DNA from: Saccharibacter floricola DSM 15669
GTDB taxonomy: Bacteria > Pseudomonadota > Alphaproteobacteria > Acetobacterales > Acetobacteraceae
DNA: 64,000 bases
NCBI RefSeq assembly: GCF_000378165.1
Contig: NZ_KB899336.1
Location: 79,092 to 143,091 of the forward strand
Reading direction: 5' to 3'
The first letter of the stretch is position 1. Each line of letters starts with the position of its first letter. The translations under genes were made by a program, and so were the position numbers. The notes beneath the pieces were generated by a model. The model saw nothing but the letters and a program-made list of their open reading frames with translations. It was not told the origin of the DNA and did no database searches. Shown piece after piece: positions 7,778 to 16,714 of the stretch.

Positions 7778-10033
7778 TTATTCAGCTAAGACTATTTGCC
7801 CATCTGCAGTTTCCTGCTCGGCGCAATCTCCCGCAACAATCTCGAGAACCAAAATATATTTTCTCATGAATGTAGAGGGTTTCCGCTTCGGCAAACGCAA
7901 AACAGCATGGCCGTTCGTCCAACGATAAGGCCCCGCCTCTCGTTTAAACCAACCGGGCAAATGATCTGACGTTAGATGGTCGGTCAGAGCAATTTCTCGT
8001 CCTCCTTCCCAGAGAGAAATCATGCCGATTAACCGCCCAAGGTAACGTCGGTCATCAACAAATGGCCCTTCCACCTCACTCGGCTGCGACACATTTGAGC
8101 ACAACCACAATGCCGATCCCGCTTCATCAGGGATAGGAAAATATAAAAAGCGACCGCGCTTCCTCACCGGGCCTATGCGGCGACCATCTTCTAACTCAAG
8201 ATAGACACCACTCTCTTTCCCATCATCCTTTTGGGCTTCACTTATAGTTTCTGAAATATGTTTCACAGAATGCTGCTGCAAAAGAACCGCTCGAGCTTCC
8301 AGCTTGTGATAAAGAGGTTCCACAAAGCTACGCTCAACGGCAAGCGGGAAAGCAGAATCCCGCCCCCATTCAAGCCTCCGACACGAACTCATGTCCACAG
8401 TCGGCCCTTGGAGAAGCTCATGATCCCCAGGAACAGGCTGCCAAGCTCCATCAACGCCTTGCTGAAAAAACGTGTCTGTATCCAGCCAACTCTCGGTCAG
8501 CGTATTATTTGCCCAGATGACATCGTGAGAGTCGAGTTCAATGTGATGATAGTCATACTCTTTGCAACGCTCATCATAGCGAATGCTCTCACCATTCACC
8601 AACATCCGTGCCGGAACAAAATGCCCATCAAAATAAAAGCAATGTTCTGCTGTTACACGCAAGTCCTGCGACGGCACACCTACAGAAAAGGCATTCTTAA
8701 CAATCAGAATAGGCCACCCCGCGAAAGAAGACGAACGATCTGTTTCCACACAGACATGACGCCTCAATACACGCGTGACCGGCCGTGTTCCTGCAAGACT
8801 TCCTTCTGCATCTCCAACGCAGACACGATCCCCAACTTGGATAGACTCAATAAGTTTATCACCCCCTTCTGTACGTATTAATGTACCAGAGAGGAAGCAC
8901 GAATACATATAGCTTGGGGCACCTCCAACTGCACCAGAATGAATAACATCTTCAATCGTATCGTGATTTCTAGACATCGCGTCCCAAAAACCCGGTGGTA
9001 GGTTGGTATATTGAAACCCTCCTGCACCATTAGGATTAATGACGTCGCCAGACAGCGTCGGCGTTATGCCATAACTTAGAAAAGCAGCAACAAAGGCTGG
9101 GTAATTACCACTCCCACTGTCCCCTGTCGTCATGTTCACTGTCTGGGAAAAGGTTGCTTTGTCATCATCTGAAACATCAGGACTATTCATCACGGCTGTA
9201 TAAAGCTGAAATGGATCGAACGTCTTCTTATAATCGATTGGACTTGATGTAACGACGTAAACAGCTTTTTTTTGAGCAGTAGTCATATTAATGGTTGGCG
9301 TAGCCGTTGCACCAGATGAAGCGACACCTGGGTTCAACGCTTTCACAACCGTATAGTTATTCCCGTCTGGCGTATGATACTGCGATACAAGAGACACTTG
9401 AGTAGGCACCAAATTATTTGATGCTATATTATTTGCAGCGGCATTTGTAATAGTGTCATACCCGTGCTGCTGCATCAGTGTATTCAGCTGAGGACTAATC
9501 GTCTGCCACTGAAAGCCATTCGGACCGTACGTAAAAGTACTGTCACCAACGTTCAGGCCCTTCATACTACTCATTTTATACGTCGACGTCACACCATAAG
9601 TATGCCCATCAGACTGCATTGAGATGTCAAGATGAGTAGGTGTCAACGTTCCCAATTTACTTGCCCAGTGCCCACCAATCATTGCTGGCTCAATTAACGT
9701 CCGGCCACCTTCCTGAGCACCGTAATAAAAATACTCTCCTTGGTAATTAGGGTCTGTAACGGGGGATTCAATCACATTACTTGCCCAATGGAACCCTGAA
9801 AAAGGGTCATATCCATAACCGCCGCCGCCTGCCACTTGGTCATTAGACGTACCGCGCCCTGCAGTACTGGCACTAGGGCCACCCTGCCCTCCATAAGTCG
9901 CCGTATCACTCAACCACGGAGCATTTCTAACTGGTGACTGAGACGAACTGTGATTGTCTAAGTCAATACTAAAATGCTTAGGAGGAGATCCATCAGGGGG
10001 ATAAGTGTTTCCAAAGATATTGTAATTAGTCAC
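7778..10033 (-). CDS. Hint (Hedgehog/intein) domain protein with large N-terminal region
   Basis: Encodes 751 residues starting at GTG 10033. Residues 1-375 are Gly/Ser/Asn/Thr-rich, with no recognised domain and no classical signal peptide. A Hint domain begins at Cys379 (CFLSGTLIRTEGG), continues through the VGDRV strand near 399-404, and has a TAEHC block-B-like motif at 461-465. The C-terminal ~220 residues include WLCSNVSQPSEVEGPFVDDRR and GWFKREAGPYRWTNG segments that I associate with Hint proteins of acetic acid bacteria. Hint domains self-cleave at the leading Cys; no C-terminal splice block is obvious, so cleavage without splicing is more likely. The physiological role is unknown. 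The start could lie elsewhere since the SD is weak. Confidence 0.75.
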   Translation of the reverse strand: MTNYNIFGNTYPPDGSPPKHFSIDLDNHSSSQSPVRNAPWLSDTATYGGQGGPSASTAGRGTSNDQVAGGGGYGYDPFSGFHWASNVIESPVTDPNYQGEYFYYGAQEGGRTLIEPAMIGGHWASKLGTLTPTHLDISMQSDGHTYGVTSTYKMSSMKGLNVGDSTFTYGPNGFQWQTISPQLNTLMQQHGYDTITNAAANNIASNNLVPTQVSLVSQYHTPDGNNYTVVKALNPGVASSGATATPTINMTTAQKKAVYVVTSSPIDYKKTFDPFQLYTAVMNSPDVSDDDKATFSQTVNMTTGDSGSGNYPAFVAAFLSYGITPTLSGDVINPNGAGGFQYTNLPPGFWDAMSRNHDTIEDVIHSGAVGGAPSYMYSCFLSGTLIRTEGGDKLIESIQVGDRVCVGDAEGSLAGTRPVTRVLRRHVCVETDRSSSFAGWPILIVKNAFSVGVPSQDLRVTAEHCFYFDGHFVPARMLVNGESIRYDERCKEYDYHHIELDSHDVIWANNTLTESWLDTDTFFQQGVDGAWQPVPGDHELLQGPTVDMSSCRRLEWGRDSAFPLAVERSFVEPLYHKLEARAVLLQQHSVKHISETISEAQKDDGKESGVYLELEDGRRIGPVRKRGRFLYFPIPDEAGSALWLCSNVSQPSEVEGPFVDDRRYLGRLIGMISLWEGGREIALTDHLTSDHLPGWFKREAGPYRWTNGHAVLRLPKRKPSTFMRKYILVLEIVAGDCAEQETADGQIVLAE

Positions 10034-10186
10034 AATACACCCACTTTCTTCCGATAATATCGGAAGATAAAATACTAATACACGTCAAATATATGAAAAT
10101 ATAACCACTCTGTCAATTAGTGGTTCCCTGCGAGAATAATGAGCACCCGCAGCGATATTCAATTATGTGGGGAGTTGTGTCTAACC

Positions 10187-10272
10187 TGGTGGAGGGAGTT
10201 GGATTCGAACCAACGTAGGCGTACGCCAGCGGATTTACAGTCCGCCCCCTTTAGCCACTCGGGCATCCCTCC
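10187..10272 (-). tRNA. tRNA-Tyr (anticodon GTA)
   Basis: On the minus strand the gene runs from GGAGGGA at 10272 to an encoded CCA ending at 10187. The acceptor stem GGAGGGA/TCCCTCC pairs fully. The anticodon stem-loop is GGCGGACTGTAAATCCGC with anticodon GTA. A long variable arm and GGTTCGAATCC T-loop are visible, as expected for bacterial class II tRNA-Tyr. Length is 86 nt with CCA. Confidence 0.97.
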
Positions 10273-10344
10273 AAAAGGTTGAGTGCTTGATAGTAGGCAT
10301 TATGCGCTCTGTCAATGCATCTTCTATCAGATTATAAAGAAATC

Positions 10345-11163
10345 ATGGCTAAGAAATCATCGCGCACACGTCTCTCCGTTCCTCCCTCTCAGAACCTTTC
10401 CCGTAATCGTTCTGGACGAGGGCCCGACATCCCCAAAAAGGGCAAACCCTCTGCTGGCAATGGCTATTGGATTTATGGCATTCACGCTGTTGAGGCCGCT
10501 CTCAACAACCCTAACCGCACCATTTACGAACTCCTTGCCACAAGGGAAGCCGCATCCTCCCTTCCATATAACAGCAAGCACCAACCAACCTTTGTCGCAC
10601 GCGAGCAGCTTGACGCCCTTTGCGGCCGCGATGCCGTTCATCAAGGCGTTTGCCTTCGTGTTGAACCCCTCACCCCACTCATTATTGCCGAAGCTCTTGA
10701 ACGCCCCGGCCCTATTTTAGTGCTGGATCAAGTGACAGACCCACGCAATATCGGTGCTATTTTACGCTCCGCTGCCGCATTGGGGGCCGCCGCTGTTCTT
10801 GTCCAAGACCGCAACACACCACCCGAAACAGGAACGATGGCCAAAGCCGCGTCAGGTGGGCTCGACATCGTGCCTCTCATTCGTGAAACGAATCTCTCTC
10901 GCGCTTTAGCAGGACTGCAACGTGCAGGGTTATGGGTTGTTGGTTTGGATGCAGGCGGCCAACGTTTAAGCCGCGAGACACTTGGCAATCGCCGCGTTGC
11001 TCTTGTTCTGGGCGCAGAAGGGGCTGGTTTACGACGCCTTACGCGTGAAACGTGCGATGAAATCGCCTCTATTTATATGTCGGGCCCTATGGAGAGCCTT
11101 AATGTCTCCAACGCTTCCGCCGTCGCGCTGTATGAGCTTACACGTCCGATCACATCATCTTAA
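10345..11163 (+). CDS. rlmB: 23S rRNA 2'-O-methyltransferase, TrmH/SPOUT family (RlmB-like)
   Basis: Encodes about 272 residues. The basic, low-complexity N-terminus is followed by an L30e-like substrate-binding part (YWIYGIHAVEAALNN), then the SPOUT catalytic domain. Its three motifs are seen: LDQVTDPRNIGAILRSA, VLGAEGAGL and MESLNVSNASAVALYE, which build the trefoil knot and bind S-adenosylmethionine. RlmB methylates a guanosine ribose in 23S rRNA; a tRNA methylase of the same family cannot be excluded. ATG 10345 (MAKKSS) is preferred over ATG 10315 because the family usually starts close to such a basic stretch; neither has a strong SD. It starts 72 nt from the divergent tRNA-Tyr gene. Confidence 0.88.
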   Translation: MAKKSSRTRLSVPPSQNLSRNRSGRGPDIPKKGKPSAGNGYWIYGIHAVEAALNNPNRTIYELLATREAASSLPYNSKHQPTFVAREQLDALCGRDAVHQGVCLRVEPLTPLIIAEALERPGPILVLDQVTDPRNIGAILRSAAALGAAAVLVQDRNTPPETGTMAKAASGGLDIVPLIRETNLSRALAGLQRAGLWVVGLDAGGQRLSRETLGNRRVALVLGAEGAGLRRLTRETCDEIASIYMSGPMESLNVSNASAVALYELTRPITSS

Positions 11164-11170
11164 ACAACAA

Positions 11171-11198
11171 AAGCGGCCCCTTCTTTCCGGGGCCGCTT
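11171..11198. terminator. Bidirectional hairpin between convergent genes
   Basis: AAGCGGCCCC (11171-11180) and GGGGCCGCTT (11189-11198) pair perfectly around an 8-nt loop. It lies between the stop of the rRNA methyltransferase gene and the stop of the convergent oxidoreductase. The minus-strand side is followed by a T-rich run (TTGTTGTTTA), so it probably ends transcription from both sides. Confidence 0.8.
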
Positions 11199-11229
11199 CG
11201 CTTATAGGCATCTTTCCTAAGGCAAAAGA

Positions 11230-12318
11230 TTACTGCGCCGTTGGATAGTCTGTATATCCTTTTCCACCATGCCAAGCGCCATACCAGGTGCTGATATCGC
11301 CTTCATTAAGTGGAAGATTCTTTTCCAAACGCTCCACAAGATCCGGATTAGCAATATAATCACGTCCGAAGCTAATAGCGTCAGCAGATCCTTCTGCAAC
11401 CGCCGCTTTCGCGTCTTCTGGTGAGTAATCCTGATTCAGCACCAATGGTCGCTTAAAGACTTTACGAATCTCTGGAGAGAGTTTCGGCTGATCTGTCGGC
11501 GCTTCCATCTGGAATGTGCTCTGGGAGCTTGATTCACGTAGTTCCAACCAAGCAACACCAAGGTCTTGTAGCATCTGTGCGGCTGGCACAAAAACCGTCT
11601 CCGGCTTGCTATCCATCGCCCCCTGAATTTCACCATTAGGTGAGAGACGCACACCAACACGATCCGCCCCAATCGCTGCGATAGCGCTCTCTGTCACTTC
11701 CCGTAGGAAGCGCAGCCGCTTCTCCGGTGTTCCACCATACTCATCTTCACGGTGATTTGTGCCATCGCGGAGGAACTCATCAACAAGATAGCCATTAGCC
11801 CCGTGAATTTGCACACCATCAAAGCCGGCCTCAATGGCATTACGCGCCGCTTGGCCGAAATCTTTCACGATTTCATGAATCTCATCAACGCTCAGAGCAC
11901 GCGCCTCTTCATACGACTTTTTACCATCATAGGTATGCGTATATCCTGGTGCCGTGGAGGGTGACGGCGCAACCGGCTGCTCACCTGTAACAGACGAATG
12001 GACAAGACGGCCCATATGCCAAATCTGGCAAACAATCTTGCCGCCCTTTGCGTGCACGGCCTCTGTAATAGGCTTCCATGCCTCGATCTGCTCTTTCGTC
12101 CAAATGCCTGGTGCGTAAATCCACCCCATTGCTTGACGTGAAATAGCCGTCGCCTCTGAGATAATTACCCCTGCATTGGCACGTTGGGCATAATATTCCG
12201 CCATGATCGACGTTGGTAAACCGTCCTTATCCGCACGTGCACGTGTCAGCGGCGCCATGAACACACGATTTTTAGCGTCAACTGCCCCTAATGAAATCGG
12301 ATCAAATAATGTTGGCAT
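11230..12318 (-). CDS. nemA: Old Yellow Enzyme family alkene/N-ethylmaleimide reductase
   Basis: Encodes 362 residues from ATG 12318, preceded by AGGAGG with an 8-nt spacer; this beats the longer in-frame start at 12339. It is an FMN-dependent NADPH oxidoreductase reducing activated C=C bonds or nitro groups of electrophiles. The N-terminal LFDPISLGAVDAKNRVFMAPLTR, the FDGVQIHGANGYLVDEFLRDGTNHR region with the substrate-binding His/Asn pair, and the late ISFGRDYIANPDLVERL phosphate-binding segment are typical. It is divergent from an ArsR-family gene, with a perfect palindrome between them, so it is probably repressed by that regulator and induced by electrophilic stress. Confidence 0.93.
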   Translation of the reverse strand: MPTLFDPISLGAVDAKNRVFMAPLTRARADKDGLPTSIMAEYYAQRANAGVIISEATAISRQAMGWIYAPGIWTKEQIEAWKPITEAVHAKGGKIVCQIWHMGRLVHSSVTGEQPVAPSPSTAPGYTHTYDGKKSYEEARALSVDEIHEIVKDFGQAARNAIEAGFDGVQIHGANGYLVDEFLRDGTNHREDEYGGTPEKRLRFLREVTESAIAAIGADRVGVRLSPNGEIQGAMDSKPETVFVPAAQMLQDLGVAWLELRESSSQSTFQMEAPTDQPKLSPEIRKVFKRPLVLNQDYSPEDAKAAVAEGSADAISFGRDYIANPDLVERLEKNLPLNEGDISTWYGAWHGGKGYTDYPTAQ

Positions 12319-12391
12319 CTCTCGTACCTCCTGAACCACTTATCCAGCAGCGTTCCTTTTGATAAAAAGAAATCGTGCAGGCGGGCTTATA

Positions 12392-12409
12392 GTTCGATAT
12401 ATATCGAAC
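12392..12409. promoter_or_regulatory. Perfect 18-bp palindrome, probable ArsR-family operator
   Basis: GTTCGATATATATCGAAC is fully self-complementary. It lies in the intergenic region between the divergent Old Yellow Enzyme and ArsR-family genes, 73 bp and 46 bp from their starts. Position and symmetry fit the binding site of a homodimeric winged-helix repressor controlling both promoters. The assignment to this regulator is inference. Confidence 0.7.
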
Positions 12410-12455
12410 AATTAGACCATTGCACTCTGATGTCAAGAGAGAGATAACGCCTTTC

Positions 12456-12770
12456 ATGGCCAATACGTATACACATCCCGACCCTCAAGAGCTTGATCTG
12501 ATCAGCGTTCTGCGCGCCATTGCTGATCCTGTGCGCCTAGAACTGATTCAACATTTACATCAACTCGGAGAGGCTAATTGCAGCACACTTCTCGGCTCAC
12601 GCCCTAAATCGAGCATGTCTCACCATTTCCAAGTGCTACGCGAAAATGGCATCCTTCATACACGCATTGATGGCGTTAATCACCGAAACACCCTCCGCCT
12701 TAACGAACTGGAAGAACGTTTCCCCGGCTTGATGAACGCCATCTTAGCAGCCTCTTCAAGGGGCTCCTGA
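12456..12770 (+). CDS. ArsR-family transcriptional regulator
   Basis: Encodes 104 residues from ATG 12456; a longer TTG start at 12420 would extend into the promoter region and is less likely. The winged-helix domain spans about residues 15-95: SVLRAIADPVRLELIQHL, then the recognition helix SSMSHHFQVLRENG and the wing. No metal-binding Cys pair of the ArsR/SmtB type is evident (one Cys only), so it more likely senses a small electrophile or redox signal. It is divergent from the Old Yellow Enzyme gene with a shared palindromic site. Its 3' end overlaps the end of the convergent gene at 12756 by 15 bp. Confidence 0.88.
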   Translation: MANTYTHPDPQELDLISVLRAIADPVRLELIQHLHQLGEANCSTLLGSRPKSSMSHHFQVLRENGILHTRIDGVNHRNTLRLNELEERFPGLMNAILAASSRGS

Positions 12771-13169
12771 CCCTAGGTCAAATTCCGCTACGATTCGCGC
12801 TTGTTCAGGCACCCAAAGCACAACACGACCGCCCCCTTGAGGAGCCATCAATGTTACGGCTAGCGTCCCATCAGAGCGAGGAACAACAGCGCGGATCTGC
12901 TCTTCACCATGCCGAGGAAAAGTCAGCATAGCTGGCATCGTCGGAAGAGAAGCTACAGCCCCTGTCTCTGCATGAGCAGCCGCGTGCTCTGAGTGCGGAT
13001 GCATCATGCGACTTACGATAACCCATAGCAAAGCAACTGTGCCAATAATAATCAGCACTCCCATAAAGATCACGAGCCCTGTGAGCCATTTTGGTGTCGA
13101 AAATTGCTGATTCGATTCGCCGTTTGGCCCGCTCTCAGCTAAACCCTGTTCTATGTCTGATGCTCCCAT
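12756..13169 (-). CDS. Single-span membrane protein, DUF6476-like
   Basis: Encodes 137 residues: a polar N-terminus of ~27 residues, one strong transmembrane helix (about 28-51, GLVIFMGVLIIIGTVALLWVIV), a His/Ala-rich linker, and a small C-terminal beta-rich domain with a VLWVPEQARIVAEF strand. This layout matches small alphaproteobacterial membrane proteins near the RluA-type pseudouridine synthase and rpoH, which I recall as DUF6476; the family name is from memory and uncertain. Its start overlaps the start of the divergent pseudouridine synthase gene by 17 bp, and its end overlaps the ArsR gene by 15 bp. Function unknown. Confidence 0.65.
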   Translation of the reverse strand: MGASDIEQGLAESGPNGESNQQFSTPKWLTGLVIFMGVLIIIGTVALLWVIVSRMMHPHSEHAAAHAETGAVASLPTMPAMLTFPRHGEEQIRAVVPRSDGTLAVTLMAPQGGGRVVLWVPEQARIVAEFDLGSGAP

Positions 13170-14154
13170 TTCTGATTCCTTCTCTGATACAACAGAAACG
13201 TCCTTCTCTTTCCGTGTAACGGCAGAGCAGGCCGGTCAACGCGCGGATCGCGTCCTTGCCGACGCTATCGGCACGCTTTCCCGCTCCCGGGTCAAGGCTT
13301 TGATTGAAGGCGGGCACTTCCAGTGCGATTCTGTAACACGCAAAGATCCCTCCCTCACGCTGCGTGAAGGCATGCTCCTCCAACTAATTCAACCTGCAGC
13401 AAAACCTGCACGTCCGATCGCAGAAGATATCCCGCTTTCTATTCTTTATGAAGATCGTGACCTGATTGTTCTTGATAAACCCGCAGGTCTGGTCGTTCAC
13501 CCTGCCCCTGGCAACGAAACAGGAACACTCGTGAACGCTTTGCTCGGCCATTGCGGCCCCGATTTTGAAGGAATCGGCGGGGAAAAACGCCCAGGAATCG
13601 TGCATCGACTCGATAAAGATACGTCCGGTGTTATGGTTGTTGCTAAAACACCTCTGGCCCATGAAGCTCTCTCTAACGCCTTTGCTAACCGTGACATTCA
13701 ACGTGTCTACCACGCCTTAGCGTGGGGGCTGCTCCCAGCAGAGGGCTCGTTTGAAGGCGCTATCGGACGCGATAAACGTGACCGGAAACGGATGACCGTC
13801 GTAAAACAAGGCGGAAAATATGCTTTGACACATTTCAAAACAAAAACTACTTTTCATAACGCTGTTTCTTTGGTTGAATGCCGTCTCGCAACAGGACGCA
13901 CTCACCAGATCCGGGTGCATCTTTCCCAAGCGGGACATCCATTACTAGGCGACCCCACCTATCTACGCCGCATTCCTGCTGCAGCACGTTCTTTACCATC
14001 ACCATTACGTGAAGCTGGGTTAGACTTCCCTCGTCAGGCTCTCCACGCGGCGACTCTAGGGTTTTATCATCCGCGGCATGGCAATTTTCTCCATTTTGAG
14101 ACCCCATTTCCGCAAGATTTACAGGAGCTTACATCAATTATGGCAAAAAAATGA
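13153..14154 (+). CDS. rluD: RluA-family 23S rRNA pseudouridine synthase (RluD-like)
   Basis: Encodes 333 residues. An S4 RNA-binding domain (about 18-80: GQRADRVLADAIG, SRSRVKALIEGGHF) precedes the catalytic domain. The catalytic HRLDKDTSG motif near residues 155-163 contains the essential Asp. Further on are IQRVYHALAWG and the GRTHQIRVHL motif. RluD modifies helix 69 of 23S rRNA; substrate assignment among RluA, RluC and RluD is by similarity and context. The ATG at 13153 is the only reasonable start and overlaps the divergent membrane-protein gene. rpoH follows in the same direction after 258 bp, a known alphaproteobacterial neighbourhood. Confidence 0.9.
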   Translation: MSDAPISDSFSDTTETSFSFRVTAEQAGQRADRVLADAIGTLSRSRVKALIEGGHFQCDSVTRKDPSLTLREGMLLQLIQPAAKPARPIAEDIPLSILYEDRDLIVLDKPAGLVVHPAPGNETGTLVNALLGHCGPDFEGIGGEKRPGIVHRLDKDTSGVMVVAKTPLAHEALSNAFANRDIQRVYHALAWGLLPAEGSFEGAIGRDKRDRKRMTVVKQGGKYALTHFKTKTTFHNAVSLVECRLATGRTHQIRVHLSQAGHPLLGDPTYLRRIPAAARSLPSPLREAGLDFPRQALHAATLGFYHPRHGNFLHFETPFPQDLQELTSIMAKK

Positions 14155-14412
14155 TAGATTGAGCTTTAATTTGTGTTTGACTTATATAGGAAAACCTATT
14201 AGAAATTTAAGAAGTCTAGTTGATTAGACGCATCGCTAGAACGGATGTTCTTCTCCTTCATACCCTTCTCTTCCAATGGGGTGGGGTCTGGATGGAGCTC
14301 AGATCCTCACCTATTTGCGTCATTATTTGGAGAGTGAAGCATTCCACCTCTTACTGAATCAGCAAATTTCACTAAGAACGCTTCGCCATCTAAGCGCAAG
14401 GAGTCGAAACTT

Positions 14413-15309
14413 ATGAAGTCTCCAATTGCTATTCCTTCCGTAGGGCCAGAAAACAACCTGTCCCGCTATCTACAGGAAATTCGTCGTTTCCCTCTGCTCA
14501 CAGCTGAGGAAGAACTGGATTTGTCACGCCGCTGGCGCAAGAGCGAAGATCGTAAAGCAGCCCATCGACTTGTGACATCGCATCTGCGCTTAGTGGCGAA
14601 GATCGCTATGAGCTATCGTGGGTATGGATTGCCTGTAAGCGAGCTTATTAGCGAAGGCAATATTGGGGTTATGCAGGCCGTGCGCCGTTTTGACCCAGAA
14701 CGCGGCTTCCGCTTGGCAACCTATGCAATGTGGTGGATTCGCGCCGCTATGCAGGAATATATTCTGCACAGCTGGTCACTCGTTAAAATGGGGACGACCG
14801 CTGCACAGAAAAAATTATTCTTCAATCTGCGTCGTCTTAAAGGCCAAATGCAGGCCTTTGATGAAGGAGACCTCAAGCCAGAACAGGTACAGCACGTCTC
14901 GAAAACACTTGGTGTGCCAGAACATGACGTTGTTTCTATGAATCAGCGCCTATCCTCTCCTGATCATAGCCTAAATGCCCCTCTTCGTGCTGATGGCGAG
15001 CGGGAATGGCAAGACTGGCTTGTTGACGATCAAGAAAGCCAAGAGGAAACACTCGCAAAATCTGAAGAACTCAATGGTCGCAAAGCTCTTCTTGCTGAAG
15101 CCATGAAGAACTTGAATGATCGTGAGCGACATATTTTGACGGAACGTCGCCTTAAAGAAGACCCTTCCACATTGGAAGAGCTCTCACATCAGTATCATGT
15201 TTCTCGTGAGCGGATTCGTCAGATTGAAGCACGCGCTATGGAGAAAATCCAAAAAGCGATGGCCTCTGCTGTTGAAGCACGGCGCCGTGAGCAAGGACTC
15301 GCGGCTTGA
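14413..15309 (+). CDS. rpoH: RNA polymerase heat-shock sigma factor RpoH (sigma-32)
   Basis: Encodes 298 residues of normal length. Region 1.2/2.1 (NNLSRYLQEIRRFPLLTAEEE), region 2.4 (YAMWWIRAAMQEYILHSW) and the RpoH-specific box QKKLFFNLR (132-140) are clear. Region 4.2 has the helix-turn-helix SRERIRQIEARAMEKI. It directs polymerase to chaperone and protease promoters under heat and envelope stress. AAGGAG lies 9 nt before ATG 14413. The 258-bp leader after the pseudouridine synthase gene suggests its own promoter and room for RNA-level control; I could not identify a specific thermosensor fold by eye. A strong terminator follows. Confidence 0.96.
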   Translation: MKSPIAIPSVGPENNLSRYLQEIRRFPLLTAEEELDLSRRWRKSEDRKAAHRLVTSHLRLVAKIAMSYRGYGLPVSELISEGNIGVMQAVRRFDPERGFRLATYAMWWIRAAMQEYILHSWSLVKMGTTAAQKKLFFNLRRLKGQMQAFDEGDLKPEQVQHVSKTLGVPEHDVVSMNQRLSSPDHSLNAPLRADGEREWQDWLVDDQESQEETLAKSEELNGRKALLAEAMKNLNDRERHILTERRLKEDPSTLEELSHQYHVSRERIRQIEARAMEKIQKAMASAVEARRREQGLAA

Positions 15310-15334
15310 AACAAGGCACTTTTGAACAAAAAAC

Positions 15335-15366
15335 AAAAGGCCTCAGAAAATTCTGGGGCCTTTTTT
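15335..15366 (+). terminator. Rho-independent terminator of rpoH
   Basis: AAAAGGCCTCAGAA (15335-15348) pairs with TTCTGGGGCCTTTT (15351-15364) with one G-T wobble, and the run continues TT. It begins 25 nt after the rpoH stop codon. Confidence 0.9.
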
Positions 15367-15456
15367 ATGCTTTCAACATTGAACACAACGCATCACTAAG
15401 ACAGATAGTATAAATTTCCTCACTCAATCACACTCTTCTCATACATCTCACTGATA

Positions 15457-15496
15457 AAAAAAGGGAAGAAGGCTTTTCAGCCTTCTCCCCTTTTCT
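15457..15496 (-). terminator. Rho-independent terminator of the gap-pgk operon
   Basis: AAGGGAAGAAGGC and GCCTTCTCCCCTT form a long stem around a short loop. Read on the minus strand it ends in a run of T (the plus strand has AAAAAAA). It lies just after the pgk stop at 15519. Confidence 0.85.
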
Positions 15497-15518
15497 CGCA
15501 AAAGAAGAAACGTGCTTC

Positions 15519-16712
15519 TTACTTAGCGCGCAGCACCTCAACACCTGGAAGCACTTTACCTTCCAGCCATTCGAGGAATGCACCACCAGCCGTGGAAACA
15601 TAGCTCATCTTTGTATCGACACCTGCATGACGTAGTGCAGAGACTGTATCCCCACCGCCAGCAACCGTCAGAAGCTTACCTTCTTGCGTTAATTTAGCCG
15701 CTGCACGAGCAACTTCTACCGTTGCACGGTCGAAAGGCTCAATTTCGAAAGCACCTAGAGGACCATTCCAGACAAGTGTCTTCAATGTCTCTAAACGTTT
15801 TGAAATAAGCTCAGCCGTTTTTGGCCCTGCATCAAGAATCATAGTGTCATCAGGCACCTGATCCACAGGAACGACAGAGGATTCAGCCCCGGCTTTAAAT
15901 TCACGCGACACAACAGCGTCAACTGGCAGAACCAAGTCGCAGCCTTTTTCCTTAGCACGAGCAGCGATTGTACGAGCTGTCTCGTGCATATCGCCTTCTT
16001 GCAAGGACTTACCAACCTTAACGCCTTCTGCCGCAAGGAAAGTATTGGCCATGGCACCGCCAATGAACAGCACATCCACGCGATCCAGAACGTTACCGAT
16101 CAGATCAAGCTTCGTGGAAATCTTGGAACCACCGATCACAGCCCCGACAGGACGCTTCGGATTTTCCAGCGCTGCAGACAGAGCCTTCAGTTCAGCTTCC
16201 ATCAAGCGACCAGCATACGCTGGCAGCAGACGCGCCACACCTTCTGTAGAAGCATGAGCACGATGAGCTGCTGAGAACGCATCATCCACATAAAGGTCGC
16301 CATTAGCAGCGAGCTCTTTGGAAAATGTTGGGTCGTTCTTTTCTTCGCCTTCATGGAAACGTGTGTTCTCTAAAAGAACAACATCACCATCTTGAAGCTT
16401 ACCGACAGCATTTGCCGCTTCTGAACCGATGCAATCCTTCGCAAAAGCGACAGGACGTCCCAAAAGCTTAGCAAGACGTTCACCCACAGGTGCCAAAGAC
16501 ATCTCTGGAACGACTTTGCCTTTAGGGCGAGCAAAATGGCTCAGAAGGACGACTTTAGCGCCCTTCTCAACCAATTCACGAATTGTCGGCAGAACGCGCT
16601 CAATACGGGTTGTATCCGTGATCTTCCCGTCATGCATTGGCACATTCAGGTCGGCACGAAGAAGTACGCGTTTACCGCGTACCTCCACATCATTAAGCGT
16701 GCGAAAAGCCAT
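15519..16712 (-). CDS. pgk: Phosphoglycerate kinase
   Basis: Encodes 397 residues, the normal size. It transfers phosphate between 1,3-bisphosphoglycerate and ADP in glycolysis and gluconeogenesis. The N-terminal signature [24 protein letters not shown], the [12 protein letters not shown] segment near 115 and the C-terminal [13 protein letters not shown] nucleotide-binding loop near 350 are diagnostic. Its start is 2 nt after the stop of gap, so the two genes form an operon and are likely translationally coupled. A terminator follows. Confidence 0.98.
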   Translation of the reverse strand: MAFRTLNDVEVRGKRVLLRADLNVPMHDGKITDTTRIERVLPTIRELVEKGAKVVLLSHFARPKGKVVPEMSLAPVGERLAKLLGRPVAFAKDCIGSEAANAVGKLQDGDVVLLENTRFHEGEEKNDPTFSKELAANGDLYVDDAFSAAHRAHASTEGVARLLPAYAGRLMEAELKALSAALENPKRPVGAVIGGSKISTKLDLIGNVLDRVDVLFIGGAMANTFLAAEGVKVGKSLQEGDMHETARTIAARAKEKGCDLVLPVDAVVSREFKAGAESSVVPVDQVPDDTMILDAGPKTAELISKRLETLKTLVWNGPLGAFEIEPFDRATVEVARAAAKLTQEGKLLTVAGGGDTVSALRHAGVDTKMSYVSTAGGAFLEWLEGKVLPGVEVLRAK

Positions 16713-16714
16713 AA

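Noticed and set aside
8258-8881. Plus-strand 207-codon ORF inside the Hint gene
   Set aside because: Antisense shadow of the Hint and C-terminal coding region, with no domain of its own.
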